Positions 1-13,188 are shown, counted from the stretch's first letter. The stretch is DNA of 64,000 nucleotides from Flagellatimonas centrodinii (GCF_016918765.2 NZ_CP092104.1:2604001-2668000), one strand, 5' to 3'. Made by a program: numbers and translations. Notes: generated by a model from the sequence alone, not told the origin.

Positions 1-2
1 CC

Positions 3-3000
3 GACCTGTTTCTCGGGACCGGCCTGGGCGGCAAGAACCAGTACGCCATCATCGAACAGGGCATGGTCAGCCGGATGATCGAGGCCAAGCCTGAGGAATT
101 GCGGCTGTGGCTGGAGGAGGCGGCTGGCATCAGCAAGTACAAGGACCGCCGGCGCGAGACCGAAAGCCGCATCCGCCAGACCCGCGAAAACCTGGATCGT
201 CTCAACGACGTCCGCACCGAATTGCAGGGGCGTCTTGACGTGCTCGGCCGTCAGGCGGCCAATGCCGAGAAGTACAAGGGCCTGAAAGCCGACGAACGAC
301 GACTGAAGGCTGAGGTGTTGTTGCTGCGAGCCCGTCAGCTGGATGCCGAACAGGCCCTGCAGCAGCAGACCATTGCCGAGCGCGAGCAGGCCGCACTGCA
401 GGCGCGCGCAAGGTTGGAGGCGACACAGCAGGCGCGGGCAGCCTCCGAGCAGGCCCTGCGCGCCTCGCAGGAGGCCATTCATGCCGAACAGAGCCGGCTC
501 TATGAATGCGAAGCGGCGCAGGCGCAGGCACAACAGACCCTGACCCACACGCGGGAATTGCAGTCGCTTCAGGCCCGCGAACGCGAGGGTGCCGAGCGGG
601 CGCTGGCCGACGCAGCCGAACGCATCACGCGGGAAAGCCAGCGCCTGGACGAGGCGCGACATCAGCTGACCTCACTGGAGCAGGCGTTCGCTGATGCCGA
701 GGCCGCCGAACGGGCGGCACAGGACCAGCTGGTCGAAGCCGAAGAAGCTGCAGCGGAGGCCCAGAAGGCCTGGGACCTGTTCACGCACGATGCCGAAGCG
801 CCTTTGACCCAGACCGAAGCCGAGCGCGTCCGGGTTCAGGCGCTCGAACGGAGCCGGTTCCAGGCGCAGGAACGGCTGAAGCGCTTGGAGCAGGAGATCG
901 GAACGCTCAACATCGAGGCGGTGCGGCAGTCATTGAACGACGCCGAAGCCGAACTGGTCAGTCTGCAGACCGCTGTCGAACAGCATCAGCAGCGGCTCAC
1001 CGAGGTTGACCAGCAGCTCAGCCTGGTGCGGGAAGCGCGGCGCGCCGATGAAACGGCCTTGCATGAAGCGCGGCAGCAACAGCAATCGGTCAAGGGGCGT
1101 CTGTCGTCGTTGGAGACGCTGCAGCAGGCGGCGATGAAGCGGGATGACGCCGAACTCGGTCAGTGGCTGCGTCAGCACGACGTCGAGGCAGCCCCGCGGC
1201 TGGCCCAGTGCCTGGAGGTCGACCCCGGCTGGGAGGCGGCCGTGGAGCAGGTGCTGGACGGGCTGCTGCAGGCGCCGGTGGTCGACAGTCTGGGCGAGAA
1301 AGGCTTGCCGTCGCGGGGACCCAAGGCCGGACTGATGCTGATGGACGGTGTTCTGGCACGCGGCGAGCAGGGCCTGGCAGCGCATTTGCGTGGGCCGGGT
1401 GCGGTGCTGGCGCTGGCATCCCAGGTGGAACTGGTGGAGTGCGCGGACGCGCTGATGGCACGGCGTCCCGCCCTGCCGCCGGGTCGCTCCTGTATCACCC
1501 CTCAGGGCCTGTGGGCGGGGCGCGACTGGCTGCGATATCCCCGCGGCGGTGAAGACAACAGCGGGGTCATCGTCCGCGGCCGTCTGATTCAGGAGTTGCG
1601 CGACGAGCTGGCCAAGCTTGATGCGCGTATCGAGCGCCTCGATGGGCTTGTCCGCACGCAGGTCGAGCAGATGCAGCAACTGGAAGGCGAGCGGCGCAAC
1701 CTGGCGGCGCAGTTCGAGCAGACGCGCAGCCGGCATTCGCAGAAGCTGGCGGTGCGGCAGTCGCAGCAGGTCCGGCTGGAACAGATGCAGGCCCGTCTGG
1801 CGCGGCTGCAGGCCGAACAGGAAGAAGCGGCCGGTGTCGTGCAGACCGCCGAGCAGGAGCTGGGCAGCGCCCGATCACGGCTGACCGACCTTGAAGCGGT
1901 GGCGGCGGCCCTCAAGCAGCAACGTGGCGAGATTCAGCAAACCCTGGCGCGGCGTCGTGACGAGGTACATCGGGCACGTGCACAGCTGGCCCAGCAACAG
2001 GCGCAACGGAACCAGCATCAGGTGCAACGTGCTGGTCGGCAGTCGGCGGTTGCTGGGATGGAACAGGGGTTGCAGGAGCTGCAGCAGCGACATCAGGGCC
2101 TCAGCGAGCAGGTACGCAGCCAGTCAAGCCGGGCTGAAGAGTGGAGCGTGCCGCTGGCGCAGCAGCAAGCCGCGCTTGACCAGGCGCAGCAGGCGGTGGC
2201 TGCGGCCCGCGACGTACTGCGCAAGGTGCGCGGAGAAACCGAGGGGGTCGAGCAGGCACTGGGCGCCGCCCAGCAGGCCCTGCTGAACGCCGAGCAGGCG
2301 CGCGATGCCGCGGTGGAGGCAACCCAGCAGGCCCGGCTGGCGGCCGAGAACAGCCGGGCCAGGGTCGAGGAGTTGGCGACCCAGCTGGCGGAAACCGGTT
2401 TCGAACGGGAGGCCCTGGAGGCCAACGTACCAGCCGATGCCGAGGTGGCGGCCTGGGAGGCCGAACTGGCTGCCGTACTGCGACGCATCGAACGGCTGGG
2501 TGCGATCAACCTTGCTGCCATCCAGGAACTGGAGGAGGGTCAGGCACGCGCCGACTATCTCGAACGGCAGCACACGGACCTGGTAGGGGCGCTGGACACC
2601 CTGGAATCGGCGATGCACAAGATCGATACCGAGACCAAGGCGCTGTTTCGCGATACCTTCGATCGTGTCAACACCGTGTTCGTCGACCGTTTCCCGCGAT
2701 TGTTCGGTGGCGGTGAGGCCTACCTCGAACTCACCGGCGATGACCTGCTCAACACCGGGGTGCGGGTGATGGCGCGCCCCCCCGGCAAGCGCAATTCCAC
2801 CATCCAGCTGTTGTCGGGGGGCGAGAAGGCGATGACCGCGGTGGCGCTGTTGCTGGCGCTGTTCCAGCTCAACCCGGCGCCGTTCTGCCTGATGGACGAA
2901 GTCGATGCCCCGCTGGACGATGCCAATGTCGGCCGTTTCTGCGATGTGGTCCGGGAAATGTCGGAAGCCGTCCAATTCATTATCATCACCCATAACAAAA

Positions 3001-3121
3001 TCACCATGGAACTGGCCCTGCATCTGCACGGTGTGACCATGCAAGAACCCGGCGTGTCTCGCTTGGTGAGCGTGGATGTGCAGCAGGCAGTGGCGCTGAC
3101 CGAAGATCGAGAGGCGGTGGC

Positions 3122-3125
<4 letters not shown>
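3..3125 (+). CDS. smc: Chromosome segregation protein SMC (5' truncated by window edge)
   Basis: The reading frame is already open at base 3, so the N-terminal Walker A part lies outside the window. Visible in order: the end of the N-terminal head (IIEQGMVSRMIEAKP), a long Ala/Gln/Glu-rich coiled coil, a hinge near 1200-1560, a second coiled coil, and the C-terminal head. The head has the ABC signature LSGGEKAMTA (about 2810-2840), Walker B with LMDEVDAPLDDANV (about 2888-2930) and the ITHNK segment. SMC is the DNA-entrapping ATPase of the condensin that compacts and segregates chromosomes. Its stop overlaps the zipA start by 4 bases (ATGA). The order smc-zipA-ligA is a standard gammaproteobacterial arrangement. 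Confidence 0.97.
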
Positions 3126-6039
<2,914 letters not shown>

Positions 6040-6079
6040 CGTCCTGACGCACGGCCCTGTGCCTGGGGCACACTGGGTC

Positions 6080-7135
6080 ATGCGTGCGCACCTGCAGTCA
6101 CTGACCCTGTTGCTTCGCCTGGGGCTGGTCATCGCCCTGTGGGCTTGGCTGTGGGCCGCTTGGCCGACACTGCAGGCGGAATGGCAGCTGACGCAGATGC
6201 CGGTGCCCGACGCTCGCGTCGAGGCGCAGGCATTGGCGGCCGAGTCGCGTTTCGCCGAGGCGCTGACGGTCCTGGCACTGGCACCGCCCGGGCCCGAGAC
6301 GGACCGGCTGCGGGCTGCGATCGAAGCCGAGCGTGATCACTGGCGCCGACAGGGGCGTGCGCTGTTGTCGGGTGCGCTGACCGGTGACGGTGATTCCACT
6401 GCCGCGCTCACTGGTGCGGTGGTGGCCGATCTTCTGGTGTTCGGCGATGTGCGCGATCTGGTGATCCAGGGCGGACGGGCACTGCGTGGCGAGCCGACCG
6501 ATCCGGTGTTGGTCGGGCTGTCGTCCGCCGGCCTGCTGCTGACGGCCGTCCCCTCGGCCGATCTGGGCACCGCCGTACTGAAGCTGGCCCGGCGGACCGG
6601 GGCACTGAGCGCCCGGGTGGGTCGACAGGTGCTGCAGATGACCCGGCGTGCCGTGCAGCGGGGCGACCTGGGCCCCTGGCGGCGCACGGCCACGGCGGTC
6701 GGGCAGCTCTCGGCCGAGACCGGGCCCGCCGTCGGCATTCGCCTGTTGCACTTGGTCGACGATGTCGACGAGCTGCCGTTGATGACACGTTTGGCGCGCC
6801 AGCCAGCCATCCGACAGGGCCTGCTGTGGGCAGGTCGCCCAGGGCTGGTGCTGGCTAAAACACACGGAGACGACGGTGCAGCGCTGCTGGCCCGGGCCGC
6901 GCGTCATGGCGATGCCGGCGTTCGTTTTGCCCTGCGACGGTCGGTGGTATTGCTGAAGCCGCATCCCCTGCTGGGGATGATCAAGACCGTCTACAAGGGC
7001 ACCCTGCCGCGCTTGCTGATACAGCAATGGCCACAGCTGATGATGGCCCTGATGGGCATTCTTGGCGCTTACGGCGCTCTACTGATGCTGCGCTTGATCG
7101 CCCTTTTCGGGCATAAAAAAACGCGGGGGCCATGA
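6080..7135 (+). CDS. Hypothetical membrane-anchored protein
   Basis: 351 residues from ATG 6080. The frame is open further upstream, but that stretch lies inside ligA. A hydrophobic helix sits near residues 8-28 and another near the C-terminus (MMALMGILGAYGALLMLRLIAL), with a large Ala/Gly/Leu-rich region between that probably faces the periplasm or cytoplasm. I recognise no family. It follows ligA by 40 bases and may belong to the same transcript. Its stop codon lies inside the terminator hairpin at 7121-7147. Confidence 0.7.
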   Translation: MRAHLQSLTLLLRLGLVIALWAWLWAAWPTLQAEWQLTQMPVPDARVEAQALAAESRFAEALTVLALAPPGPETDRLRAAIEAERDHWRRQGRALLSGALTGDGDSTAALTGAVVADLLVFGDVRDLVIQGGRALRGEPTDPVLVGLSSAGLLLTAVPSADLGTAVLKLARRTGALSARVGRQVLQMTRRAVQRGDLGPWRRTATAVGQLSAETGPAVGIRLLHLVDDVDELPLMTRLARQPAIRQGLLWAGRPGLVLAKTHGDDGAALLARAARHGDAGVRFALRRSVVLLKPHPLLGMIKTVYKGTLPRLLIQQWPQLMMALMGILGAYGALLMLRLIALFGHKKTRGP

Positions 7136-7147
7136 TGGCCCCCGCGT
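7114..7147 (-). terminator. Intrinsic terminator for the leftward lipoprotein gene
   Basis: Perfect 11-bp stem ACGCGGGGGCC (7121-7131) and its complement (7137-7147) with a 5-base loop. On the minus strand it is followed by a run of seven T (plus-strand A-run 7114-7120). The orientation suits the leftward gene at 7165. On the plus strand the U-tract is poor, so it would be weaker for the rightward gene that ends inside it. Confidence 0.88.
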
Positions 7148-7164
7148 TGCATGCCACACGCTGA

Positions 7165-7968
7165 TCAGGGTGCGATCGGCGGCGGAATCACCTGAACATC
7201 GGTGCACATCTCGTAGACGAACATGGCTTCGCCAACGTCCGCATTGAGCACGGCCGGTTCGAAGCTGAGAGTGGCCCGATCGTACGGCTGGGTGGCCTGC
7301 AGACCGACAAAGGCGAAAACATCACCCACCAGGTTCTGACCCAAGAGGTCAAGCGCATTCTGGGTGAGGGGCAGGGAGGTTTCCTGCTCGTTGCCATTGA
7401 GGAAGGTCGTCACCCGGATCTGGTTCAGCAGCGCCAGGTTGACCGTGCCGGCCGGGAAGGCCACCGCAAACGCGGCGAAATCTCCGGCATTGCGATCAGT
7501 CGGCAGGAGCACCGATTGATCAACCGAGTCCAGCAGGTTCAGCAGATCAACCGTCAGCACGAAGGTCGAGTGGCTGACCAGTGAGCCGTCAATGGCGTCG
7601 TTCTTGTCCTGGACACTGTTGGTCAACGCGGTGACGGTGTTGCCACCGAGCAGATTCAACAGCAGCGACAAGGGGCCGCCGAGCAGGCCATTGGCGGTGA
7701 CTTCGGTGGTGGCGCCGGCCAGTGCCTGGGCGCTGGCGGTGCAGCGGAAGGTGCCTTCGATGGCGGTGCCATCAACCGAGATCACGCCGCCGACCGAACC
7801 GTCGTTGAGGAAGCCGTCATTCGGGTCGTCGGAGACTTCGTTGCCGTTGTCGTTGAGACCGCCGGTGCCGGAATCGAAGTCCAGGGTGCCGTCGGCGCTG
7901 CAGCCGGCGAGGCCGAGCGTGAAAAGACCGGCGATTGCCGCCGAGGTCCAGATGTTTGCTTTTTTCAT
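7165..7968 (-). CDS. Predicted outer-membrane lipoprotein
   Basis: 267 residues. N-terminal MKKANIWTSAAIAGLFTLG then lipobox LAGC, so a lipid-modified cysteine near residue 23. An Asp/Gly/Asn-rich linker (GTGGLNDNGNEVSDDPNDG) follows, then a mainly beta-looking domain without a name I recognise. It lies 29 bases downstream of an OmpA-like gene on the same strand and ends just before a strong terminator, so the two may be one transcript. The role is unknown beyond the probable envelope location. Confidence 0.8.
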   Translation of the reverse strand: MKKANIWTSAAIAGLFTLGLAGCSADGTLDFDSGTGGLNDNGNEVSDDPNDGFLNDGSVGGVISVDGTAIEGTFRCTASAQALAGATTEVTANGLLGGPLSLLLNLLGGNTVTALTNSVQDKNDAIDGSLVSHSTFVLTVDLLNLLDSVDQSVLLPTDRNAGDFAAFAVAFPAGTVNLALLNQIRVTTFLNGNEQETSLPLTQNALDLLGQNLVGDVFAFVGLQATQPYDRATLSFEPAVLNADVGEAMFVYEMCTDVQVIPPPIAP

Positions 7969-7997
7969 GATGAATAGTCCTGTGTGGTCGCCGTGGC

Positions 7998-9065
7998 TCA
8001 GTTGAGAATGCGCAGTTCAACGCGGCGGTTGAGTTCGCGTCCTTCGGCGGTATCGTTGGTTTCGATCGGCTCCGACTCGCCGTAGCCTTCCGAGGTCAGC
8101 TGGCTGCTGCCAACACCATTGGCGACGAAATAGTCGACCACGGCAGCGGCGCGGCGCTTCGACAGTTCGAGGTTGTAGGCATCCGAACCGATGTTGTCGG
8201 TGTGACCCGCGACCTCAACCTGCATCTCCGGATACTTGGTCAATGTCTCGGTGGCGTCGTCGAGAATCGTCTTGGCGTCCGCGGTGAGGCGGTCCTTGTT
8301 GAATTCGAAGGTCACGCCATGAAGGGTGATGACGCTGTCGAGCGGGCAGCCGACGCCGTCAACCCGGGTGCCGGCGGGGGTGTCAGGGCAGTTGTCCTTT
8401 TCATCCACCACGCCGTCGCCGTCGCTATCGACCAGACCGGTGGGCACTTCGACCACCTGTACCTGGGCTTCGGCCGGTGCCGGCGCTTCGGCCGGCTTGA
8501 ACATGGCGAACTCGAGGCCGAGTCCGACGCGGATGTCGCCGAAGCCATCGAGGAAGTTGTCGTACACGTAACGACCTTCGCCGCGCAGACGCAGCTGGCC
8601 GGAGTCGGTCAGCGGACCGGTCACGAAACCGAGGCCGGCGTTGGCGGTGAAGTCGAAATCGTCTTCATCGTCGGGGACGACGTCGTTGTAGGCGCCGCCG
8701 ATACCGGCGATCAGGAACGGCGTGAAGCCGCTGCGATCACCACCCAGACGCAGGGTGAGATCAAGCCCGAGACCGGAACGGTAGAAGTCGGTGCCGTTGA
8801 GATCGGTCTCGAAGGTATCGAAGAACGCATTGAATTCGTAGCCGAAGGCACTGTCGGTGAACTGCTTGCCGAACAGCACCTTGGCGCCGGTGGCGTAGTC
8901 GAGATCCGCCAGGCGCTCATCGTCCGCGAAGGTGTAGGTGGCGAGAACGCCGATGTAGCTGTCGACCGTGCTGCAGTCACAGAGCACGCTCTGTGCAGCG
9001 GCCGGACCCGACAGGCCGATGGCGGTCGTCATGGCGACGCCGCTGAGGAACGTTTTTGTGTTCAT
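7998..9065 (-). CDS. OmpA-family outer-membrane protein
   Basis: 355 residues with a signal peptide ending near GPAAAQS (residue 25). Residues about 30-200 look like an eight-stranded barrel (alternating hydrophobic segments, GLGLEFAMF at its end). A thrombospondin-3-like calcium loop (DSDGDGVVDEKDNCPDTPAG) follows. The C-terminal OmpA domain (about 235-355) has the peptidoglycan-binding pattern GHTDNIGSDAYNLELSKRRA and ends NRRVELRI. It probably links the outer membrane to peptidoglycan. The adjacent lipoprotein shares strand and spacing. Confidence 0.92.
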   Translation of the reverse strand: MNTKTFLSGVAMTTAIGLSGPAAAQSVLCDCSTVDSYIGVLATYTFADDERLADLDYATGAKVLFGKQFTDSAFGYEFNAFFDTFETDLNGTDFYRSGLGLDLTLRLGGDRSGFTPFLIAGIGGAYNDVVPDDEDDFDFTANAGLGFVTGPLTDSGQLRLRGEGRYVYDNFLDGFGDIRVGLGLEFAMFKPAEAPAPAEAQVQVVEVPTGLVDSDGDGVVDEKDNCPDTPAGTRVDGVGCPLDSVITLHGVTFEFNKDRLTADAKTILDDATETLTKYPEMQVEVAGHTDNIGSDAYNLELSKRRAAAVVDYFVANGVGSSQLTSEGYGESEPIETNDTAEGRELNRRVELRILN

Positions 9066-9178
9066 GCCCTTGAAGCCCCTTGTGGTTATGTCAGTTGCAA
9101 ACTCACCCTCATTCTGGCACAGCCCCTCGAACTGGCAAACCGGGAGCGCTGTTGTTGCAGGGCGATGTCGACAATTTC

Positions 9179-9487
9179 CTACAAGGGTGTCGGGTCGGGC
9201 GCGAGGTCCGAGTCGCTGGCCTGGGGGGTGGACAGGGCCAGTGACAGGGCGTGAATGTCGCTGTCCATCAGGCTGCCGAGGGCGGCGTAGACCGCACGGT
9301 GACGCGCCAGCGGCGGCATCCCCCTGAATTGGGCGCTGTGCAACGTGACGTGAAAGTGACCGCGGCCGCTGCGGGCACCGGCATGGCCGGCATGTAAATG
9401 GCTGTCATCGCGGATTTCCAGGTGGGTGGGCGTCAGCGCAGCCCTGAGCGCGGCCTCGATGCGGGCGATACGGTCTCCGGTCGTCAT
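9179..9487 (-). CDS. BolA/IbaG-family protein
   Basis: 102 residues. It matches the small alpha/beta class II KH-like BolA fold: DDSHLHAGHAGARSGRGHF followed by HFHVTLHSAQFRGMPPLARHR, with the conserved His in the HAGH loop and the RHR helix. BolA proteins act with monothiol glutaredoxins in iron-sulfur handling and stress physiology. The start overlaps the stop of the YciI-like gene (ATGA), and YciB follows upstream, a cluster order seen in many gammaproteobacteria. Confidence 0.92.
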   Translation of the reverse strand: MTTGDRIARIEAALRAALTPTHLEIRDDSHLHAGHAGARSGRGHFHVTLHSAQFRGMPPLARHRAVYAALGSLMDSDIHALSLALSTPQASDSDLAPDPTPL

Positions 9488-9783
9488 GCTGGCAGCACCT
9501 TCAACATCGGCTCGATGCGGACCTGTTCGAACAGACCGGCTTGTGCGTAGGGGTCTCGATCAGCCCAATCCCGGGCTTCGGCCAGGCTGGCGAACTCGCC
9601 GACGATGACACTGCCGATGACGCCGCCGGCCGGGTCCGGCACATCGTTGAGTAGCCGTGGGCCGGCCAGCAACAGGCGCCCCTCGGCCTGCAGCGCCGCG
9701 AGATATTCGAGGTGCGCCGGGCGCGTGGCGCGACGGATCGCAGCGGTACCCGGTCGGTCGGTGGCGAGAATCAGATACTGCAT
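9484..9783 (-). CDS. yciI: YciI-family protein
   Basis: 99 residues, the normal length for YciI. The ferredoxin-like fold is visible as MQYLILATDRPG, then RPAHLEYLAALQAEGRLLLAGPRL and the closing VGEFASLAEARDWADRDPY. The conserved His in RPAHLEYL and Asp in the WADRDPY segment are the presumed active-site residues of the YciI/muconolactone-isomerase-like superfamily. The substrate is unknown. It sits between YciB and BolA with overlapping ends. Confidence 0.92.
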   Translation of the reverse strand: MQYLILATDRPGTAAIRRATRPAHLEYLAALQAEGRLLLAGPRLLNDVPDPAGGVIGSVIVGEFASLAEARDWADRDPYAQAGLFEQVRIEPMLKVLPA

Positions 9784-10319
9784 CAGCGGCTCGACTCCGG
9801 CAGATACTTCGACAGGAACGGCAGGTGTGCCATCAGAAAGCCGAACATCAGCAGCGAATAGCCATAGGTGCGGAACTGCACCCAGATGGCCTCGCTGAGC
9901 TCACTGGCAACATAGAAGTTGAGCGCCGCCAGCCCGAGAAAGAACCCCGCCCAGATGCCGTTGAGGCGGCGCCACAGTGGGGCGGGCAGGGTCAGCAGGG
10001 TTTGCGGCAGACGTTGCAGCATCACGCGCTGGCCGATCAGGTGGCTGCCGGCCAGCACCAGGCCCATCAATCCGTAGACGGCACTGGGCTTGAACTTGAT
10101 GAACACCGGGTCGCGCACGTAGAGCGTCAGGCCGCCCAGCACCAGCCCCAGCATGGCAGCGGTGAAGTGCATCTTGTGCAGGCGACGTTCCCATAGCGCA
10201 TAAATGATGACCACCGCGAACAGGGCGGCGATGACTGCTGCCGTGGCGGTGTAGATGTCGCCCAGGTAGTAGGCAACGAAGAAGATCACGGCCGGAGCCA
10301 GGTCGAGCAGATTTTTCAT
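9783..10319 (-). CDS. yciB: Inner-membrane-spanning protein YciB (septation protein A/IspZ family)
   Basis: 178 residues with about five transmembrane helices (for example LAPAVIFFVAYYLGDIYTAT at the N-terminus and FRTYGYSLLMFGFLM near the end). The motifs DPVFIKFKP and LNGIWAGFFLGLAALNFYVA are typical of YciB. The protein affects cell-envelope integrity and division. Its stop abuts the YciI start. It is divergent from the YciO gene 35 bases away, so the two promoters must overlap. Confidence 0.93.
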   Translation of the reverse strand: MKNLLDLAPAVIFFVAYYLGDIYTATAAVIAALFAVVIIYALWERRLHKMHFTAAMLGLVLGGLTLYVRDPVFIKFKPSAVYGLMGLVLAGSHLIGQRVMLQRLPQTLLTLPAPLWRRLNGIWAGFFLGLAALNFYVASELSEAIWVQFRTYGYSLLMFGFLMAHLPFLSKYLPESSR

Positions 10320-10354
10320 GCGGTTATTGTAGGGCGGGCGGGTACAATGCGCCG

Positions 10355-10981
10355 ATGGCCGCAGACTGGTTTGACCTTCACCCCCTCAACCCGCACGGGC
10401 GACAGCTTGCACAGATCGCTGCGCGCATCCGCGAGGGTGCGGTTGTGGCCTATCCCACCGATTCCGGCTATGCACTCGGCTGTCACCTCGATGATCGCGC
10501 GGCTGCCGAGCGCCTACGTCGGATCCGCCGCTTCGACAAGCATCATCAGTTCACTCTGGTCTGTCGCGACCTGTCGGAAATTGCGACGTATGCGCGGGTG
10601 GACAACACCCAGTTCCGGCTGCTGAAGCAGCTGACACCAGGCGCCTACACCTTCGTGCTGATGGCCAGCAAGGAACTGCCCAAGCGGATCGCCCATGAGC
10701 GACGCAAGACCATCGGTATCCGGGTGCCCGATCACATCGTCACCCAGGCCTTGCTGGGCGCCCTTGATCAGGCCCTGATGTCCTGCACCCTGCAGTTGCC
10801 CGACGAAGACGAGCCGGTGGGCGACCCCGAAGACTGGCGCGAGGCCCTGTTGCCGCTGGTGGATATCGTCGTCGCAGCCGGGTCCGCCGGCACCATTCCA
10901 ACCACGGTGGTCGATCTCACCGATGACGTGCCGCGGGTGCTGCGCGAGGGCGCCGGACCGCTGGCGCCGTTGGGCCTGTGA
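10355..10981 (+). CDS. YciO/Sua5/YrdC-family protein (threonylcarbamoyl-AMP synthase-like)
   Basis: 208 residues. The YrdC fold is clear: REGAVVAYPTDSGYALGC near residue 28, the RIRRFDKHHQFTLVC nucleotide-binding segment, TPGAYTFVL, RRKTIGIRVPDH and STTVVDL-like IPTTVVDLTDD near the end. It lacks the C-terminal Sua5 extension, so it fits YciO better than TsaC. YciO-type enzymes may have weak or altered threonylcarbamoyl-adenylate activity. Divergent from yciB. Confidence 0.88.
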   Translation: MAADWFDLHPLNPHGRQLAQIAARIREGAVVAYPTDSGYALGCHLDDRAAAERLRRIRRFDKHHQFTLVCRDLSEIATYARVDNTQFRLLKQLTPGAYTFVLMASKELPKRIAHERRKTIGIRVPDHIVTQALLGALDQALMSCTLQLPDEDEPVGDPEDWREALLPLVDIVVAAGSAGTIPTTVVDLTDDVPRVLREGAGPLAPLGL

Positions 10982-11010
10982 CGACGCGCGTGCGGGTGCA
11001 GTGCAGGATC

Positions 11011-11715
11011 CTACGGCGCCGCGTCCTGAATGTCGTCGTCGCCGTCGTCGGTCCCGGGTGGCACCTCCAGCGAGGCGGCTTCCGCCTGCAGCAGCCGTTG
11101 CGCCAATAGTGCCGCCTGGGTGCGACGGATCAATCCGAGCTTGCGCAGGATGGCGGTGACATGGGCTTTCACCGTGGCTTCGGTGACATGAATCTCATAG
11201 GCAATCTGCTTGTTGAGATAGCCCTCGGCCAGCATCATGAAGACGCGGAACTGCTGCGGCGACAGGCTGGCGATACGCTTGGCCTGTTCCCGGTCGCCGG
11301 CATGGACGCTGGCGTGCAGCAGTTGCGGCGGCGTCCAGATGCCACCTTCCAGGACCCGGGTGAGCGCCTCGGACAACACCGGCAGGCCCGCAGATTTGGG
11401 GATGAAGCCGGAGGCGCCGAAATCGAGGGCGCGGCGCATGATCGCCGGGTCTTCATGGCCGGAGACCACCACCACCGGTAGCGCCGGATGTTCGTTGCGC
11501 AGATGCAGCAGCGACGAGAACCCCCGGGCGCCGGGCATGTGCAGGTCGAGCAGCACCAGTTCGGCATCGGGTGTGGCGGCGGCGGTTTCGCGCAGGCTGT
11601 CAAAACGATCGACCTCCAGGACCGTGGCATCCGGCAGCAGCCCGCGCACCGCCTGCACCAGGGCGGCGCGAAACAGCGGATGGTCGTCGGCAACGATCAC
11701 CACGGTGGCCTGCAT
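11011..11715 (-). CDS. LuxR/NarL-type two-component response regulator
   Basis: 234 residues from ATG 11715; an in-frame upstream start at 11766 gives only a low-complexity extension. The receiver domain has acidic D10/D11, phospho-acceptor D57 in LLDLHMPG and a lysine in SGFIPKSAG. The LuxR helix-turn-helix follows (LSPQQFRVFMMLAEGY...ATVKAHVTAILRKLGL). No partner kinase lies in the window. It is divergent from the DcaP-like porin gene, a plausible but unproven target. Confidence 0.92.
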   Translation of the reverse strand: MQATVVIVADDHPLFRAALVQAVRGLLPDATVLEVDRFDSLRETAAATPDAELVLLDLHMPGARGFSSLLHLRNEHPALPVVVVSGHEDPAIMRRALDFGASGFIPKSAGLPVLSEALTRVLEGGIWTPPQLLHASVHAGDREQAKRIASLSPQQFRVFMMLAEGYLNKQIAYEIHVTEATVKAHVTAILRKLGLIRRTQAALLAQRLLQAEAASLEVPPGTDDGDDDIQDAAP

Positions 11716-11968
11716 GGTCGTCAACCTCGTATCGGGCGCCGGGGCGCCGGGGTCTGGTCCCGCCATCGTATGTCGCCTCGCGCAAACAGTTCATTCACGG
11801 TTCTACGCCGCCGCGTTCCCCGACGCCATTCGACTTAGGGTGAGCGTGGCCTTTGGTCGAAACCGCCGCCGTTTTCGACCAAGGGTGAATGGCGGCCGAT
11901 GGCGCCGGGCGCAACAGTCGTCTCATCGCGTCCGACGAGGCGCATTCGGCGACAGAGAGGAGACAACA

Positions 11969-13165
11969 ATGATCACCATACGCACCGTGCGACCGTGCCG
12001 CCCGTCGGGGCTGATGCGCCTCGGTCTGGTCGCATTGGCCGCCAGCCCGGCGCTGGGCCTGGCCAATGAGATGAGTTTTGGCACCACCACCCTGAACTGG
12101 GGCGGCTACGTCAAAGCCGACGTGCTCTATAGCCGCTTCTCCGAAGGGGAAGTGGCGCAGGGGGGTGCCCGCGACTTCTACCTGCCGGGGGCCACCCCGG
12201 TTTCGGCGGGGGGCGGCAACAGCTACAGCGTTCTGGATGCCCATGCCAAGGAAACGCGGCTGTTCATCAGCGCCAAAACGCCTTACCAGGGCCTGCAGAT
12301 CGGTGGCCACATCGAGTTCGACTTCATCGTCAGCCAGGGCGCCGGCAACGAGGTCATCACCAACGCCTACAACCCGGGGCTGCGGCGCGCCTTCCTGACC
12401 ATCGACAACTGGTTGATCGGCCAGGAGTGGAGCACCTTCCAGAACCTCGGCGCGATTCCCGAGACGCTCGATTTCGTCGCCTTTCCCTCCGAAGGTACCG
12501 TGTTCGACCGCCAGACCCAGCTGCGGTATAGCCACGGCAACTGGGCGGTGGCGCTGGAAAACCCGGAAACCACCGTCAACACTGCCGGCACGGTCGCCGC
12601 CAAGAACGACAGCCAGCTGCCGGATCTGGTGCTGCGCTACATCGCGCCGCTGCAGGGCGGAAACGTTGGGGTGGCGGTGATCGCCCGGCAGCTGTCGATC
12701 GACGATGCCAGCACCGGCGGACCGGACGACAGCGAAACCGGGATCGGCATCAGCGTGTCGGGCAAGCTGCCGTTGGGGCCGGCAACCGATTTCCGCTTCA
12801 TGCTCAACCATGGCGAGGGCATCGGGCGTTACATCGGCCTCGGGCTGTCAGCCGATGCTGCGCTCGACGGCAACAATGAACTTGACGCCATCGGCATCAC
12901 CGCCGGGTACGTCGCCCTGCGGCAGGCCTGGAGCCCGAAATGGCGCAGTACCGTGACCTACTCGATGTTCACCGCGGACAACGATGTCGCCCTCACCACC
13001 AACGCCGTCACCCAGCGTGTCAGCAGCGCCAGCGTCAACCTGCTCTATTCGCCGGTGCCGAAAATCACCACCGGGGTCGAGTTCCGGCATGCCGAACGCG
13101 AAGTGGAAAGTGGCGCCGATGGCAGCCTGGACCGCCTGCAGTTCTCGGCCAAATACGTCTTTTGA
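11969..13165 (+). CDS. DcaP-like outer-membrane porin
   Basis: 398 residues from ATG 11969, chosen because AGAGAGGAGA lies just upstream and a signal peptide follows (cleavage near LGLANE, residue 31). The mature part starts with FGTTTLNWGGYVKADVLYS. It contains the family pattern ETRLFISAKTP, IEFDFIVSQG and LIGQEWSTFQNL, and ends in aromatic FSAKYVF as expected for a barrel. DcaP-type porins are trimeric channels for dicarboxylic or small aromatic anions. Preceded by the orphan response regulator; followed by a terminator and tRNA-Pro. Confidence 0.85.
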   Translation: MITIRTVRPCRPSGLMRLGLVALAASPALGLANEMSFGTTTLNWGGYVKADVLYSRFSEGEVAQGGARDFYLPGATPVSAGGGNSYSVLDAHAKETRLFISAKTPYQGLQIGGHIEFDFIVSQGAGNEVITNAYNPGLRRAFLTIDNWLIGQEWSTFQNLGAIPETLDFVAFPSEGTVFDRQTQLRYSHGNWAVALENPETTVNTAGTVAAKNDSQLPDLVLRYIAPLQGGNVGVAVIARQLSIDDASTGGPDDSETGIGISVSGKLPLGPATDFRFMLNHGEGIGRYIGLGLSADAALDGNNELDAIGITAGYVALRQAWSPKWRSTVTYSMFTADNDVALTTNAVTQRVSSASVNLLYSPVPKITTGVEFRHAEREVESGADGSLDRLQFSAKYVF

Positions 13166-13188
13166 GCTAAACTGTTGTCTGAACTAAG

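Noticed and set aside
7998-9254. Rightward 350-codon frame opposite the OmpA-like gene
   Set aside because: Shadow of the OmpA-family gene, which has signal peptide and domain motifs on the minus strand.
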